NCBI RefSeq assembly: GCF_014643635.1
Contig: NZ_BMJV01000006.1
Location: 186,001-250,000, forward strand
Source of the DNA: Salipiger pallidus
Lineage (GTDB): Bacteria > Pseudomonadota > Alphaproteobacteria > Rhodobacterales > Rhodobacteraceae
Direction of reading: 5' to 3'
Length of the DNA stretch: 64,000 nt
Each line of letters opens with the position of its first letter. Position 1 is the first letter of the stretch. Shown one piece after another: positions 57,452 through 64,000 of this stretch. The translations under genes and the position numbers were made by a program. A model generated the notes under the pieces. It was not told the DNA's origin. It made no database searches and saw nothing but the letters and a program-made list of their open reading frames with translations.

Positions 57452-58257
57452 TGGCGCCAGCGCGCGGCGCGGCGCTCCCATGGTTGCAGGATCATCCATT
57501 CCACGGCCAGCATTACCGCGATGAAGCTGAAGGCGTAGACCAGCACCATGGTCACGTCGAAGAGCTGGAAATAGAGGTGGATCTGGAAGCCCACCCCGTT
57601 CGAGCGCCCGAGGAATTCCACCACCAACACGATCTTCCAGATCACCGCCACCCCGGATCGGGCCGACGCAGTGATGAATGGCATCAGCTGCGGCAACACC
57701 ACGTGGCGCATCCGGCGCAGCCACGGCAGCCGGTAGGCATGGGCCATGTCCGACAGCCGCGGGTCGAGTGACCGGGCGCCCTCGCGGATGACCGTGGCGA
57801 CATTGGGGATCTTGTTCAGGGTGACGGCGGCGATGGCGGCGGTCTCGGTGAGGCCGATCCATAGGTAGCACAGCACGATCAGCACCAGCGCGGGCAGGTT
57901 GAGGAAGATCACCAGCCACGCATCGAGCCAGCGGTCCACCGCCGGGTATCGCCCCATGACCAGCCCCAGTGCGATGCCGAGGCTCATGGCCAGCGCAAAG
58001 GCGGCGATAACCCGCATCAGCGTCCAGCCAAGGTGATAGGGCAGCTCTCCGCTGGCAGTGGCGCGGGCGAAGGGCGCTATCAACTCCCACGGTTGGGGCA
58101 GGACGCTGCTGTCGGCGGTCTGCGTGGCGGCGACGATCCAGACGAGGCCCAGCAACAGGATGGACAGCGCGGTGACCCCGAGGCGACCGTTCCGTCGACC
58201 GGACGCGCGCGCACCGGCGCGCGGCAGATGCTCTGCCGTCTGCTGCGTGTGCAACAT
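57448..58257 (-). CDS. ABC permease of SsuC/TauC type
   Basis: A 269-residue permease with about six helices of the nitrate/sulfonate/taurine family: LGWTLMRVIAAFALAMSLGIALGLVMGRYP, the EAA-type loop GARSLDPRLSDMAHAYRLPWLRRMRHVVLPQLMP and SGVAVIWKIVLVVEFLGRSNGVGFQIHLYF. It is the first gene of a three-gene operon with an exporter-type ATPase and an ABC-2 permease, an odd mixture: no importer ATPase or binding protein of its own is seen here. The start at 58257 follows GGGAGG. Confidence 0.88.
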   Translation of the reverse strand: MLHTQQTAEHLPRAGARASGRRNGRLGVTALSILLLGLVWIVAATQTADSSVLPQPWELIAPFARATASGELPYHLGWTLMRVIAAFALAMSLGIALGLVMGRYPAVDRWLDAWLVIFLNLPALVLIVLCYLWIGLTETAAIAAVTLNKIPNVATVIREGARSLDPRLSDMAHAYRLPWLRRMRHVVLPQLMPFITASARSGVAVIWKIVLVVEFLGRSNGVGFQIHLYFQLFDVTMVLVYAFSFIAVMLAVEWMILQPWERRAARWRQ

Positions 58258-58448
58258 GATCCTCCCTTCCTCCGGGACTGATGCTGACGGCAAGCGGCGG
58301 CAAAGGTCAACCGATGCGAAAGGCGCAGGCGACGGATGATACGAAACATGGTGGGGTGAAGAGTGTCTGTAACGACGGTCTCAGGGGCGCGCTGGTTGAC
58401 CCACTCAATCGGTCGGGCTCGGACGTCCCGGGCCCGATGGGCGGGTCA

Positions 58449-58485
58449 GGTCACGCGGCCGGCCCTCCCACGGGGCCGCGTGACC
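58449..58485 (-). terminator. Stem-loop after the small conserved gene
   Basis: GGTCACGCGGCC and GGCCGCGTGACC arms (12 bases, perfect) with a 13-base loop, directly behind the stop at 58489 on the minus strand. No T-tract. Confidence 0.6.
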
Positions 58486-58488
58486 GGG

Positions 58489-58692
58489 TCAGACGTCTTT
58501 TTCGCCGGGCCGGAGCGTCTGGCATTTCCAGCCGGTCACAAGGTAGCGGGGGTGCGTTTCGGTCCACTTGGCAAGTTCGGGCTGGGCGCCCATCATGCAG
58601 GCCATGGGGGTAACGTCGTTATAAAGAAGGCTGCGTTTCTGACACTGATCCGGTGCCGAGGACAAGCAAGCCATGAAGAGGAGTTCTATCAT
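58489..58692 (-). CDS. Small conserved protein of unknown function
   Basis: A 67-residue protein with four cysteines (in FMACLSS, DQCQKR, MACMMG and WKCQTL). The pattern MACMMGAQPELAKW and the tryptophan-rich C-terminus recur in small uncharacterised proteins of Rhodobacteraceae, as far as I can recognise, so it is taken as real. GAGG precedes the start at 58692; the open frame runs further upstream without support. No domain is recognised. It is divergent from the histidine kinase gene. Confidence 0.6.
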   Translation of the reverse strand: MIELLFMACLSSAPDQCQKRSLLYNDVTPMACMMGAQPELAKWTETHPRYLVTGWKCQTLRPGEKDV

Positions 58693-58865
58693 GATTGCCT
58701 CGCTGAGTAGGGATGTGATGCGATCCCAGCTTCTCCACGGAACGGCAAACAAAGCGTCGACGTTCCGCTCCGGTGGATGCTGCAATGCAGCATCTGGCAA
58801 AAGTTTTGCCCTTCGATCCGGCGTGTGACTAAATGATGTGCAGAGTTTAAAGGTTTTACTGCCGA

Positions 58866-60404
58866 ATGTCGCGCTTCTTTCCCACGTCTCTCAAGGCCCG
58901 GCTGGGCGCCGGGGCTGCCGTTCTGGGAGGAATGACGCTGTTGCTGGCGGCGGTGCTGTGGCTTGGCATGGCGCAGGTGTCACAGCGCCTTGACGCGGCG
59001 CTGGCGGCAGAACGGCGGCTGGATCAATACGCGGCGCTGTCGACGCAGGTGTCCACCTTCATCGTCGTCGCCGCCGAGGTGATCCAGACCGCGCAATCGC
59101 CGAAAACCCGCGTCGACCGCACGGACAGCACCGCGCAGATGATCGAACGCAGCTTTAGCATCCTGCGCGCCGGACTGGACATGGAGGTGGCCGAGGCGCG
59201 TGGCCTTGATGCGCGCAGCCGCCGGGCCTCGCAGTCTCTGCTGATCGCGAGGATGGAGGCGCTGTTCGCCGGGCTGCGCGGGGCGCTGACCTCGGAGCTG
59301 ACCGACGTACAGGCCCTGCGCGGCCACCTCGACCGCTTTGCCAGCGGATTCGAGCCACTGCTGGCGCAGGCGGTGAACGAGGAAAAGCGCCTGCGGACCG
59401 AGATCCTGTCGGGCATCGACGCGCTGCGTGGCTGGCTTGTCACCGCAGCCGCGGTGATGGCGGCGCTGGCGGTGGTTCTGGTTGCGGGGGCCCATCTTGG
59501 CCTTGTGCGGCCGCTGGTGCGGCGGCTGGACCTGCTTGGGGATGCGTCGCGGCGCATCGGGGCCGAGGATTTCGCCGTCGCCCTGCCGGAAGGGCGCGAC
59601 GAGATCGGCCGTCTTCAGGCGCAAACCAACCGCATGGCCGCCACCCTTGCCTCCCGCGCCGATGAGGTCGCCCGTGACCGTGCGCATCTGAACGAGATCA
59701 TTGCCGACCGGACCTGCGCTCTCGAGGCCGCCAACCAAAGGCTCGAGCGGACGGATGAGGACCGCCGCCGCTTTTTTGCCGACATCAGCCACGAGCTGCG
59801 CACGCCGCTCACGGTGATCCTGATGGAGGCGCAACTGGGCGCGAAGGGCGGCGATTTCGCCACTATCGAAAGCCGCGCCCGGCGCCTGAGCCGCCGCATT
59901 GATGACCTTCTGCGGGTGGCACGGTCGGAAACCGGGCAGCTTGCGCTTGATCCCGCGGCGGTGTCCCTGCCTTGGCTGCTGCAGGAGGCCGAGGCCGAGA
60001 CGGCCGCTGAGCTTTCCAGCGCCGGGATGGAGCTGACCCGCGAGGCAAGGGACGCAACGGTGCTGGCTGATGCCAACTGGTTGCGGCAGGTGGTCGTGGG
60101 CCTCATCCGCAACGCCATTCGCCACGCCCGCGACGGTGGCACGCTGCATCTTGGCGTGCGGGCAGTGGGTGGCATGGGCGAGATCACCGTCACTGATGCC
60201 GGCCCCGGCATCCCGCCCGAGGACCAGGCCCGCGTCTTCGACCGTTTTGCCCAGGGGCAGCCCGGCAGCCAGGGGTTCGGCATCGGTCTTGCCCTGGCGC
60301 GCTGGGTGGTGGACCAGCAGGGCGGCACGATTACGGTGCAAAGCCCCGCAGACGATGGTCGCGGCACACGACTTGTGGTTCGACTTCCCCTCGTGGCCGG
60401 GTAA
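58866..60404 (+). CDS. Sensor histidine kinase
   Basis: A 512-residue membrane kinase. Helix 1 spans about residues 15-37 and helix 2 about 190-212, enclosing a helical periplasmic sensor domain; then HAMP (PLVRRLDLLGDASRRIG), HisKA with phosphorylated histidine in FFADISHELRTPLTVI, N box GLIRNAIRHA, G1 DAGPGIPPEDQARVFDRF and G2 GFGIGLALARWVV. It forms a pair with the response regulator 9 bases downstream. The nearby PQQ and alcohol-type ABC genes suggest control of alcohol oxidation (inference). Confidence 0.94.
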   Translation: MSRFFPTSLKARLGAGAAVLGGMTLLLAAVLWLGMAQVSQRLDAALAAERRLDQYAALSTQVSTFIVVAAEVIQTAQSPKTRVDRTDSTAQMIERSFSILRAGLDMEVAEARGLDARSRRASQSLLIARMEALFAGLRGALTSELTDVQALRGHLDRFASGFEPLLAQAVNEEKRLRTEILSGIDALRGWLVTAAAVMAALAVVLVAGAHLGLVRPLVRRLDLLGDASRRIGAEDFAVALPEGRDEIGRLQAQTNRMAATLASRADEVARDRAHLNEIIADRTCALEAANQRLERTDEDRRRFFADISHELRTPLTVILMEAQLGAKGGDFATIESRARRLSRRIDDLLRVARSETGQLALDPAAVSLPWLLQEAEAETAAELSSAGMELTREARDATVLADANWLRQVVVGLIRNAIRHARDGGTLHLGVRAVGGMGEITVTDAGPGIPPEDQARVFDRFAQGQPGSQGFGIGLALARWVVDQQGGTITVQSPADDGRGTRLVVRLPLVAG

Positions 60405-60413
60405 CCTGTGGCG

Positions 60414-61094
60414 ATGAACAACCCGCCCCGCCTTCTTGTCGTCGATGACGATCCCGAGATCTGTTCGGCCCTCGCCCGAGGGCTGGCCCTACATGGCTAC
60501 GAGGTCGAGACGGTAAATCGTGCAGACCTTGCGCAGGACCGCCTGCTTCAGCCCTTCGACGCGGCCATTGTCGATGTCATGCTGGGCCGGGACAGCGGGA
60601 TCGAGCTGGTACGCGCTGCCCGTGCCCGCGGCGCCGCGCTTCCGGTGGTGATGCTGTCGGCGCTGTCGGACGTGGACCACCGGGCCGAGGGGCTTGAGGC
60701 CGGCGCCGATGATTACGTGGTCAAGCCGTTCTCCTTCGACGAGCTTGTGGCCCGCATTCAGGTGCAGCAGCGCCGCGCCGCCGATCTGCGCCCGGCGCCT
60801 GCCCGGCTCGACCCCGCCAGCAGGAGCCTTGTCCATGGTGCGCGCGAGGTGCAGCTGACCGACCGGGAATATGCCCTGCTGGACCTGCTGGCGGGGCATC
60901 CGGACACGCCGATGCCCCGCGCGCAGATCTTCGATGCGCTCTGGGCCGGTGATTCCGGCTCTGAGAATGTGGTGGATGTCTACATCGGCTACCTGCGGCG
61001 CAAGCTCGCCCCTGCCTCCGATTTCGGCTTCGAGATCGTCACGGTGCGGCACAAGGGCTTCTGTCTCAAAGGGATCGCACCGCAGGGCGCTTGA
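60414..61094 (+). CDS. OmpR-family response regulator
   Basis: A 226-residue regulator. Receiver: LLVVDDDPEICSAL, phosphoacceptor aspartate in AAIVDVMLGRDSG, lysine in YVVKPFSFDEL. Winged-helix effector: LTDREYALLDLLAGHP and VVDVYIGYLRRKLAP with HKGFCLKG at the end. An ATG at 60414 and a GTG six bases upstream are both possible starts. Cognate partner of the preceding kinase by position. Confidence 0.94.
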   Translation: MNNPPRLLVVDDDPEICSALARGLALHGYEVETVNRADLAQDRLLQPFDAAIVDVMLGRDSGIELVRAARARGAALPVVMLSALSDVDHRAEGLEAGADDYVVKPFSFDELVARIQVQQRRAADLRPAPARLDPASRSLVHGAREVQLTDREYALLDLLAGHPDTPMPRAQIFDALWAGDSGSENVVDVYIGYLRRKLAPASDFGFEIVTVRHKGFCLKGIAPQGA

Positions 61095-61149
61095 CCGCTT
61101 GACGGCAATTGTGCATCGCCCACCCTAATCCATAAAGCAGGAGTGAGCC

Positions 61150-61623
61150 ATGGACCCCCGCCAACTCGAGATGACCGTATTGATGACGCCCGACATGGCG
61201 AATTTCAGCGGCAAGGTGCACGGGGGCGCGCTTCTGAACCTGCTCGACCGGGTGGCGTTTTCCTGCGCTTCGCGGTTCTCGGGGCGCTACGCGGTGACGC
61301 TGTCGGTGGACCAGGTGACGTTCAAGCAGCCGATCAACGTGGGCGAGCTGGTGACCTTCCGTGCCGCGGTGAACCATGCGGGCCGCACCTCCATGGAGGT
61401 GGGCATCCGCGTCGAGGCAGAGGACATCCGCAACGGCACCCGCCGTCACACCAACTCGTGCTATTTCACCATGGTGGCGGTGGACGATGACGGCAAACCC
61501 GCCGAGGTGCCCGAACTCAAGATCCTGACCGAGGTTGAGGACAAGCGTCACCGCGCTGCGGGTATGCGCAAGAAGCTGCGCCGCGAGTTCTCGGAAGAGA
61601 TGCGCAAGGCGGCGGAGGGCTGA
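61150..61623 (+). CDS. Acyl-CoA thioesterase (hotdog fold, YciA/ACOT type)
   Basis: A 157-residue hotdog-fold thioesterase. The helix motif GKVHGGALLNLLDRVAFSCA contains the catalytic aspartate, followed by LSVDQVTFKQPINVGELVTF and MEVGIRVEAED. It hydrolyses acyl-CoA to free acid and CoA; chain length preference unknown. GCAGGAG precedes the start. It lies between the two-component system and pqqA without clear functional link. Confidence 0.9.
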   Translation: MDPRQLEMTVLMTPDMANFSGKVHGGALLNLLDRVAFSCASRFSGRYAVTLSVDQVTFKQPINVGELVTFRAAVNHAGRTSMEVGIRVEAEDIRNGTRRHTNSCYFTMVAVDDDGKPAEVPELKILTEVEDKRHRAAGMRKKLRREFSEEMRKAAEG

Positions 61624-61727
61624 TCTTCCCCTGATCGGGCCCATGGTTAACGTAGTGTTACCGACCAAAGTCTGAGGGTTTCACAGAATATAAGACTCGC
61701 GCGCGGCCCCTTCGGTTTGGCAGTCTG

Positions 61728-61743
61728 GTGTTGCTGACAACAC
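61728..61743. promoter_or_regulatory. Inverted repeat upstream of pqqA
   Basis: GTGTTG and CAACAC around CTGA, flanked further out by GTCTG and CAGAC. It ends 29 bases before the pqqA start and could be an operator or an mRNA hairpin. Confidence 0.4.
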
Positions 61744-61772
61744 GTCACAGACCAACCGGAGGAGGAACCCAA

Positions 61773-61865
61773 ATGGCCTGGAGCAAGCCCGTTATCCGCG
61801 AAATCGAGTGCGGCATGGAAATCAACATGTACGGTCCGGAACACGACGACGGCGTCCTGTTCTGA
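61773..61865 (+). CDS. pqqA: PqqA, PQQ precursor peptide
   Basis: A 30-residue peptide, the substrate from which pyrroloquinoline quinone is made. The glutamate and tyrosine that are cross-linked are at E16 and Y20 in CGMEINMYGPE, with the required three-residue spacing. A strong GGAGGAGG precedes the ATG. It is followed by pqqB, C, D and E in the standard order, so the operon is intact as far as visible. Confidence 0.97.
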   Translation: MAWSKPVIREIECGMEINMYGPEHDDGVLF

Positions 61866-61890
61866 TCTGCTCGCGCGCGGGAGGGACCAT

Positions 61891-62787
61891 ATGACATTCC
61901 GCGCGCGGATACTCGGGGCAGCTGCCGGTGGCGGACTCCCGCAGTGGAATTGCGGCTGCCGAAACTGCAACGATGCCCGTGCCGGGGTGATCCCGGCCCA
62001 GTCGCAAAGCTCGCTCGCGGTTTCCGGCAACGGCACCGACTGGGCGATCCTCAACGCCTCGCCCGACATCCGCACCCAGCTTGCCGTCACGCCAGAGCTG
62101 CACCCGACCGGACTGCGCGAGATGCCGCTGCGCTCGGTGCTGGTGACCAATGGCGACATCGACCACGTGGCGGGGCTTCTGACGTTGCGCGAAATGCAGC
62201 CCTTCCGGCTGCTCGCGACCCCCGGCATCCACGAGGTGCTGGACGCCAATCCGATCTTTTCCGCGCTGCGCCCCGAGGTGGTCACGCGCGAGACCATCGC
62301 CCTCGATATGCCCTTCGAGCTGGCCCCCGGCCTCACGGCGACGCTGTTCGCGGTGCCCGGAAAGGTGCCGCTCTACCTCGAGGGCGATGAGGTGCAGACC
62401 GATCTCATGGGCGACCAGACCGTGGGGGTGGAGCTGACGGCGGGCGAGGATACCGCCTTCTACATCCCCGGCTGCGCCCTCCTGAACAATGCGCTGCGTA
62501 AGCGACTTCAGGGCGCGGCGCTGCTGTTCTTCGACGGTACGCTCTGGCGCGACGACGAGATGCTGCGCGAGGGGCTCGGCCACAAGACTGGCCGCCGCAT
62601 GGGTCACATGTCCATGAGTGGTGAGGACGGCTCTCTAACGGCCTTCGCCGGGCTGGGGATCGCCCGCAAGGTCTACGTGCACATGAACAACACCAACCCG
62701 GTGCTGCGTCCTGCCTCGCCAGAGAGGGCTGAGGCGGAGGCGGCGGGCTGGATCATCGGTAAGGACGGGATGGAGGTGACCACATGA
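61891..62787 (+). CDS. pqqB: PqqB, PQQ biosynthesis hydroxylase
   Basis: A 298-residue metallo-beta-lactamase-fold protein. The start RARILGAAAGGGLPQWNC and the zinc site CGCRNC are typical of PqqB, as are TNGDIDHVAGLLTLRE and MGHMSMSGEDGS. PqqB oxidises the cross-linked dipeptide intermediate on the way to PQQ (known of the family). Its stop overlaps pqqC by ATGA. Confidence 0.97.
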   Translation: MTFRARILGAAAGGGLPQWNCGCRNCNDARAGVIPAQSQSSLAVSGNGTDWAILNASPDIRTQLAVTPELHPTGLREMPLRSVLVTNGDIDHVAGLLTLREMQPFRLLATPGIHEVLDANPIFSALRPEVVTRETIALDMPFELAPGLTATLFAVPGKVPLYLEGDEVQTDLMGDQTVGVELTAGEDTAFYIPGCALLNNALRKRLQGAALLFFDGTLWRDDEMLREGLGHKTGRRMGHMSMSGEDGSLTAFAGLGIARKVYVHMNNTNPVLRPASPERAEAEAAGWIIGKDGMEVTT

Positions 62788-63530
62788 CCCAGACACGCGA
62801 GGCCTTCGAGGCCCGGCTGCGCCAGATCGGCACCGAACGCTACCACGACCGCCACCCGTTCCACCACCGTCTTCACGGCGGCGACTGCACCCCCGACGAG
62901 GTGCGCGCCTGGGTCATCAACCGCTACCAGTACCAGCATTGCATCCCCCTGAAGGACGCCGCGTTCATGAGCCGGGTCGAGGATCCCGACCTGCGGCGCG
63001 CCTGGCGTAGCCGGATCGAGGATCACGACGGCACCGACACCAACGAAGGCGGTATCCGCCGCTGGCTGCGGCTGGCGGATGCGGTGGGCCTCGACCGCGA
63101 TTACGTCGCCTCGCGGCAGGGCGTGCTGCCCGCGACCCGCTTCGCCGTGGAGGCCTATGTGCGCTACGTGCGCGACAAGTCCCTGCTCGAGGCGGTGGCG
63201 GCCTCGCTTACGGAACTCTTCGCGCCGAAGATCCACGCGGGCCGGATCGAAGGGCTGCTGAAGCATTACGATTTCGCCGACGACAGCGCCCTCAGCTACT
63301 TCCGCAACCGCCTGACCGAGGCTCCCAAGGACGTGGCCTTCGGCCTTGACTGGGTGCTGGGTCACGCGGACACCGCCGAAAAGCAGGACGCGGCGGCGAA
63401 TGCGCTGATCTTCAAGACAGAGGTGCTCTGGGCCCAGCTTGATGCGCTCTGGGGCGCCTATGTCGAAGGCCGCATCCCGCCGGGCGCGTGGCAGCCGGGC
63501 GAAGGCCTCGCCAGCCCGAAGGCGGCATGA
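62784..63530 (+). CDS. pqqC: PqqC, pyrroloquinoline-quinone synthase
   Basis: A 248-residue cofactorless oxidase that carries out ring closure and the eight-electron oxidation to PQQ. RYHDRHPFHHRLHGG, the helix WVINRYQYQHCIPLKDAAFMSR and HDGTDTNEGGIRRWLRLADAVG are diagnostic. ATGA overlaps with pqqB and pqqD indicate tight translational coupling. Confidence 0.98.
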   Translation: MTQTREAFEARLRQIGTERYHDRHPFHHRLHGGDCTPDEVRAWVINRYQYQHCIPLKDAAFMSRVEDPDLRRAWRSRIEDHDGTDTNEGGIRRWLRLADAVGLDRDYVASRQGVLPATRFAVEAYVRYVRDKSLLEAVAASLTELFAPKIHAGRIEGLLKHYDFADDSALSYFRNRLTEAPKDVAFGLDWVLGHADTAEKQDAAANALIFKTEVLWAQLDALWGAYVEGRIPPGAWQPGEGLASPKAA

Positions 63531-63829
63531 TGGACCCGCACGCGATCCCGGTCCTGCCGCGCGGGGTGCGCCTGCACCACGACAGGGTGCGCGGCACTTG
63601 GGTGCTGCTCGCGCCCGAACGCGCCGTCACCCTCGACCAGACCGCCCACGCGATCCTGTCGGAGGTCGATGGCACCCGCAGCCTGTCGCAGATCACCGCC
63701 ACGCTCGCCGCCCGCTACAACGCCCCCGAGGCCGAGATCGCAAAGGACGCCGCAGGCTTCCTAGGAGCGCTGTGCGACCGCCGCTTTCTCGACCTCGCGC
63801 AGGAGGACGCCCCCCCGCCTGCACGCTAG
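63527..63829 (+). CDS. pqqD: PqqD, PqqA-binding chaperone
   Basis: A 100-residue peptide chaperone with the RRE fold that presents PqqA to the radical SAM enzyme PqqE. VLPRGVRLHHDRVRGTWVLLAPER, LDQTAHAILSEVDGTRSL and IAKDAAGFLGALCDRRFL match the family. Start at 63527 by overlap with the pqqC stop; a second ATG directly follows. Confidence 0.96.
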   Translation: MMDPHAIPVLPRGVRLHHDRVRGTWVLLAPERAVTLDQTAHAILSEVDGTRSLSQITATLAARYNAPEAEIAKDAAGFLGALCDRRFLDLAQEDAPPPAR

Positions 63830-63878
63830 CCGGGCAGAGCCGCAGGCACCGCGGCCCGAGGGACCGCGCCGCCCCGTC

Positions 63879-63902
63879 TTCTTCTCTTTCCAAATACGCA
63901 CC
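63879..63902 (-). repeat. 24-base dispersed repeat, copy 2
   Basis: Same 24 bases as at 55856-55879, here in the 117-base gap between pqqD and pqqE inside the operon. Copies lie in the same orientation 8 kb apart. Confidence 0.9.
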
Positions 63903-63946
63903 GGCCGGTTCTCGCCAAGGTGCGCCATGCCAAGGAAGGCAGAGCC

Positions 63947-64000
63947 ATGACCCAGCCAAAGCCCCCCATCGCCATGCTGGCTGAACTCACCCACCGTTGC
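63947..64000 (+). CDS. pqqE: PqqE, radical SAM enzyme (5' end only)
   Basis: First 18 codons, MTQPKPPIAMLAELTHRC, running off the right edge. PPIAMLAELTHRC is the start of PqqE, its cysteine being the first ligand of the radical SAM iron-sulfur cluster (CxxxCxxC). PqqE forms the carbon-carbon bond between the glutamate and tyrosine of PqqA. Unlike pqqB-D it does not overlap its upstream neighbour. Confidence 0.9.
   Translation, partial: MTQPKPPIAMLAELTHRC

Overview
The window is a chromosomal segment of a high-GC alphaproteobacterium, almost certainly a member of the Rhodobacteraceae (Roseobacter group). The evidence is the order regB / senC / regA next to an HD hydrolase and ahcY, the order ubiB-ubiE / mutM-enoyl-CoA hydratase-rpsT-dnaA-dnaN-recF-gyrB, the alphaproteobacterial type of AddB, the PQQ genes and the monomeric isocitrate dehydrogenase. 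Nothing suggests a plasmid or phage. Genes are dense and many neighbours overlap by ATGA.

Layout. 1-5.9 kb (minus strand): addB (cut by the left edge), a MurU-like nucleotidyltransferase, an AmgK-like sugar kinase and tsaE form an overlapping operon, preceded by a PAS sensor protein. 5.9-8.7 kb: redox regulation, with regB facing senC and regA. 8.7-12.1 kb: HD hydrolase, ahcY and a PanE-type reductase. 12.3-17 kb: ubiquinone genes ubiB and ubiE, mutM, an enoyl-CoA hydratase and rpsT. 17-23.9 kb: the replication block dnaA, dnaN, recF and gyrB, with a dense cluster of GANTC methylation sites in front of dnaA. 24-25.5 kb: a decayed GntR regulator and ABC ATPase. 25.9-31.9 kb: flagellar genes fliI facing flgB-flgC-fliE-fliQ-flgF-flgG-flgA-flgH-fliL. 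31.9-32.8 kb: a gene-free stretch with an octanucleotide tandem repeat. 32.8-37 kb: a TonB-dependent haem-type receptor, a sodium:alanine symporter and a universal stress protein. 37.3-44.7 kb: a DUF2853 protein, a candidate structured RNA, EVE and YciI proteins, gpsA and tsaD, then divergently hemD, a mitofilin-like protein, hemY and tRNA-Thr(CGT). 44.9-52 kb: a LysR regulator facing a six-gene operon (ABC importer, phosphodiesterase, HAD phosphatase). 52-55.6 kb: acuI and icd. 55.9-64 kb: an alcohol/PQQ-type ABC gene set, a small conserved protein, a two-component system, a thioesterase and pqqABCDE (pqqE cut by the right edge).

How it fits together. Most of the window is housekeeping: replication, repair, envelope recycling, tRNA modification (tsaE and tsaD both serve t6A synthesis), quinone and haem synthesis. 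RegB/RegA with SenC links redox state to respiratory gene control. The 46-52 kb operon looks like uptake of an organophosphate diester followed by hydrolysis to an alcohol and phosphate. The right end supplies the PQQ cofactor and probably its alcohol-responsive regulation.

The least explained parts are the promoter-preceded hairpin-rich region at 37.7-38.0 kb, the GANTC cluster before dnaA, the octamer repeat, the 21-bp palindrome before acuI, a 24-base repeat occurring twice (once inside the pqq operon), and the unusual cysteine-bearing periplasmic insertions shared by both permeases of the importer.
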